A DNA stretch of 33,518 bases. Source: CAYTZH01 sp964442285. Lineage in GTDB: Bacteria; Myxococcota_A; UBA9160; JAFDET01. The notes beneath the pieces were generated by a model. It worked only from the letters and a program-made list of their open reading frames with translations, was not told the origin of the DNA and ran no database searches. Location: assembly GCA_964442285.1 (NCBI GenBank), contig CAYTZH010000047.1, positions 1-33,518 on the forward strand. The letters are read 5' to 3'. This document shows, in pieces, positions 32,235 to 33,518 of this stretch. Position numbers and translations under genes: made by a program. Every line of letters begins with the position of its first letter. Positions within the stretch are counted from its first letter, which is position 1.

Positions 32235-33042
32235 GCATTGCCGCGGCGGCCGGGACCCCCACCTGGTAGGCGTCGAGCACGCGCTGGGAGCTCTCCTCCG
32301 CGCGCATGCGGAAGCCGTTCGGCATGCGCATGGTCATCACCTCGGTGCTCTCGTACTTCACGCGACCCACACCGGGCGCGTACCACTCCTTCGCCTGCAT
32401 CTCGCCGGACTCGACCTCGATCTGCGTGCCGTCCATCTCCATGGCGCCGCGGACCGTGCCCACGTAGTGGATGACGAGGCAGTTGTCGAAGGTGCCGGCG
32501 GGCGTGACGACGGCGTCCTCGAGGCCGACGATCTCTCCGTGGAGATCCAGCTCGACGCCGCCGAAGACGCGCATGCGGCCCACGTGCCAGCGGGTCCCCG
32601 GCTCGGGGGACTCGGGGAACAGCACCACCGGGCCGGGCATGTCGACGGGGACCCCGGCGAACTCGCCGGTGTGCATGATCACCCGGTGGCCCCGGGACGA
32701 TACGATCATGCTGTGCTTGGAGGAGTCGGTCTCGCCGGAGCTCGCGTCGGTGTGCTGGTTGACGCTGGCCAGCTCGAAGGCCTGGCGGGCGCCGGCGAAG
32801 GGCCCGAGGGCCCGGCGGACCTCGTCCACGTCCTGCCCTTCGAGCCGCATGCTCTTGCTGGCGCCCTGGTCGGGGAACACGTAGGTCCGGTCCTTGGTGA
32901 CGCGGTAGCTCCAGCGGTTGCCGGCATCGAGCGGCATCCAGGCTTCCACGTGGCTCAGGCGGGACGCCTCCGCGGGCGCGACGGCGAGCAGCAGGCCGAC
33001 GGCGAGGGCGACGTACGCGGGACGCGGGGGGGGGCGGGACAC
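32230..33042 (-). CDS. Exported protein of unknown function
   Basis: 270 residues. Signal peptide RPAYVALAVGLLLAVAPAEA, then an opening seen in many periplasmic beta-rich proteins: WMPLDAGNRWSYRVTKD. Later motifs include PGTRWHVGRM, VVTPAGTFDNCLVIHYVGTV and EWYAPGVGRVKYES; the last two recur in a loosely defined group of exported proteins with no known activity. No catalytic set is visible. The GTG at 33042 has GGAGG 8 nt upstream. It converges on the kinase-like gene with 52 bp of repeat between. A shared function with its exported neighbours is only a guess. Confidence 0.8.
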   Translation of the reverse strand: MSRPPPRPAYVALAVGLLLAVAPAEASRLSHVEAWMPLDAGNRWSYRVTKDRTYVFPDQGASKSMRLEGQDVDEVRRALGPFAGARQAFELASVNQHTDASSGETDSSKHSMIVSSRGHRVIMHTGEFAGVPVDMPGPVVLFPESPEPGTRWHVGRMRVFGGVELDLHGEIVGLEDAVVTPAGTFDNCLVIHYVGTVRGAMEMDGTQIEVESGEMQAKEWYAPGVGRVKYESTEVMTMRMPNGFRMRAEESSQRVLDAYQVGVPAAAAMR

Positions 33043-33215
33043 GGCGGTTTCCTCCAGACTCCAGCGATGTTCGAGGACGGAGTCGTCCGGCCGGAGTCGG
33101 AGCTGAAGGAGAAAACACGCGCATGCGTCGCAGCTGCCTGCGCGCGCGCCGGCGGTTCGCGCGCAGACCGGGCCGGAGAGCCCGGACGAAATCGCGGGAA
33201 ATGGTCAGAGGCCGC

Positions 33216-33244
33216 TTGACGGCTCGCTGTGTCGAGGAGAGAAT
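33216..33244 (+). promoter_or_regulatory. Candidate sigma70-type promoter of the right-edge gene
   Basis: TTGACG (33216-33221), a 17-bp spacer, GAGAAT (33239-33244). The predicted leader to the ATG at 33273 is about 22 nt and contains GGGGAGAG. The rest of the 230-bp region 33043-33272 shows no gene. Confidence 0.45.
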
Positions 33245-33272
33245 GCGCCCGGCCTTCAAGGGGGAGAGAGAC

Positions 33273-33518
33273 ATGGGGACTCCGTGCTTCGCGGCTTCGG
33301 CCGCGCTCTTGCTGACGTTGCCGTTCCTTGCACCGGCGGGTGTCTCCAGTGCCGCGGTGTCCTACGGGTCGATTGCCCAGACCCGGATCAGCGTGAGCAC
33401 GCGCATGACCCAGGGCAGCGGGAACGACGTGACCACCGTCGTCGTCCCGGATTTCTCGCTCTTCGACGAGTCGATCAGCGCCCTGTCGACGTGTCCCGAT
33501 GGCGGCGTCGCCGAGGCC
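33273..33518 (+). CDS. Exported protein, truncated by the window end
   Basis: The first 82 codons only. Signal peptide GTPCFAASAALLLTLPFLAP with likely cleavage near VSSAA. The visible mature part (SYGSIAQTRISVSTRMTQGS, then VVVPDFSLFDESISALSTC) is Ser/Thr-rich and matches no family I recognise. The ATG at 33273 follows GGGGAGAG at a good distance. The frame is open back to an ATG at 33123, but that would put 50 Arg-rich residues before the signal peptide. Confidence 0.7.
   Translation, partial: MGTPCFAASAALLLTLPFLAPAGVSSAAVSYGSIAQTRISVSTRMTQGSGNDVTTVVVPDFSLFDESISALSTCPDGGVAEA

Noticed and set aside
33123..33272. Upstream in-frame extension of the right-edge exported protein
   Set aside because: It would place about 50 Arg-rich residues before a good signal peptide, and the ATG at 33273 has its own ribosome site and promoter.

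Overview
The window is very GC-rich, densely packed chromosomal DNA from a Gram-negative bacterium: it carries lpxC (lipid A synthesis), an NtrY-type nitrogen-response histidine kinase and Sec-type signal peptides. The mix of a giant TPR protein, a PilZ protein, a membrane Ser/Thr kinase, a divergent Hsp70 with a J-protein, and a thiolase/DUF35 pair suggests a Myxococcota-like or other former-Deltaproteobacteria lineage. That placement is inference; there is no rRNA. A run of exactly 100 N at 30105-30204 shows a draft scaffold. I found no tRNA, rRNA, CRISPR array, transposase or phage gene.

Layout. 1-1645 (minus): ntrY, cut by the window edge. 1887-10190 (plus): a 2642-residue TPR protein followed by a small PilZ protein. 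10182-11084 (minus): lpxC. 11444-14026 (minus): a membrane Ser/Thr kinase with a 13-residue-period helical repeat region. 14167-15795 (plus): exported FG-GAP protein. 15792-18823 (minus): the operon yebC-ruvC-ruvA-ruvB. 19029-21514 (plus): Hsp70 without a recognisable lid, then a J-domain/TPR protein. 21606-23205 (plus): DUF35 Zn-ribbon/OB protein plus thiolase. 23261-26040 (plus): exported double-thioredoxin/octahaem cytochrome fusion, then a type 4/5-like Fe-S uracil-DNA glycosylase. 26037-26543 (minus): purE. 26597-27415 (plus): aroE. 27486-28392 (minus): rplX-rpmG-ferredoxin, with rplX away from its usual ribosomal cluster. 28576-33518: exported proteins: a PQQ-type sugar dehydrogenase fused to cytochrome c, a hypothetical, a kinase-fold protein with a signal peptide, a second hypothetical on minus, and a truncated exported ORF at the right edge.

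Striking features. (1) The exported protein at 31194-32177 carries the residue pattern of a Fam20/PI-kinase-like fold (VKWK, RKE, QHRDGRRANF, IDNG) behind a signal peptide. (2) At five gene ends, short tandem duplications (unit about 20-35 bp) start inside the last codons and carry the stop codon with them; one of them straddles the N gap. (3) TAG is the commonest stop (16 of 24 complete genes) and is almost always inside CTAG. TAA is absent, and two convergent gene pairs share a single CTAG as both stops. (4) Five genes have a TAnnnT box only 7-9 nt before the start codon and no clear Shine-Dalgarno, suggesting leaderless transcripts. (5) Three tandem small hairpins sit directly before the Hsp70 start codon.

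How the genes relate. yebC-ruvCAB (Holliday-junction processing) and dnaK-dnaJ diverge from a shared 205-bp region. DUF35 plus thiolase look like one enzyme. The exported redox proteins and exported unknowns from 23.2 kb to the right end suggest much periplasmic chemistry, but no single pathway can be read from them.
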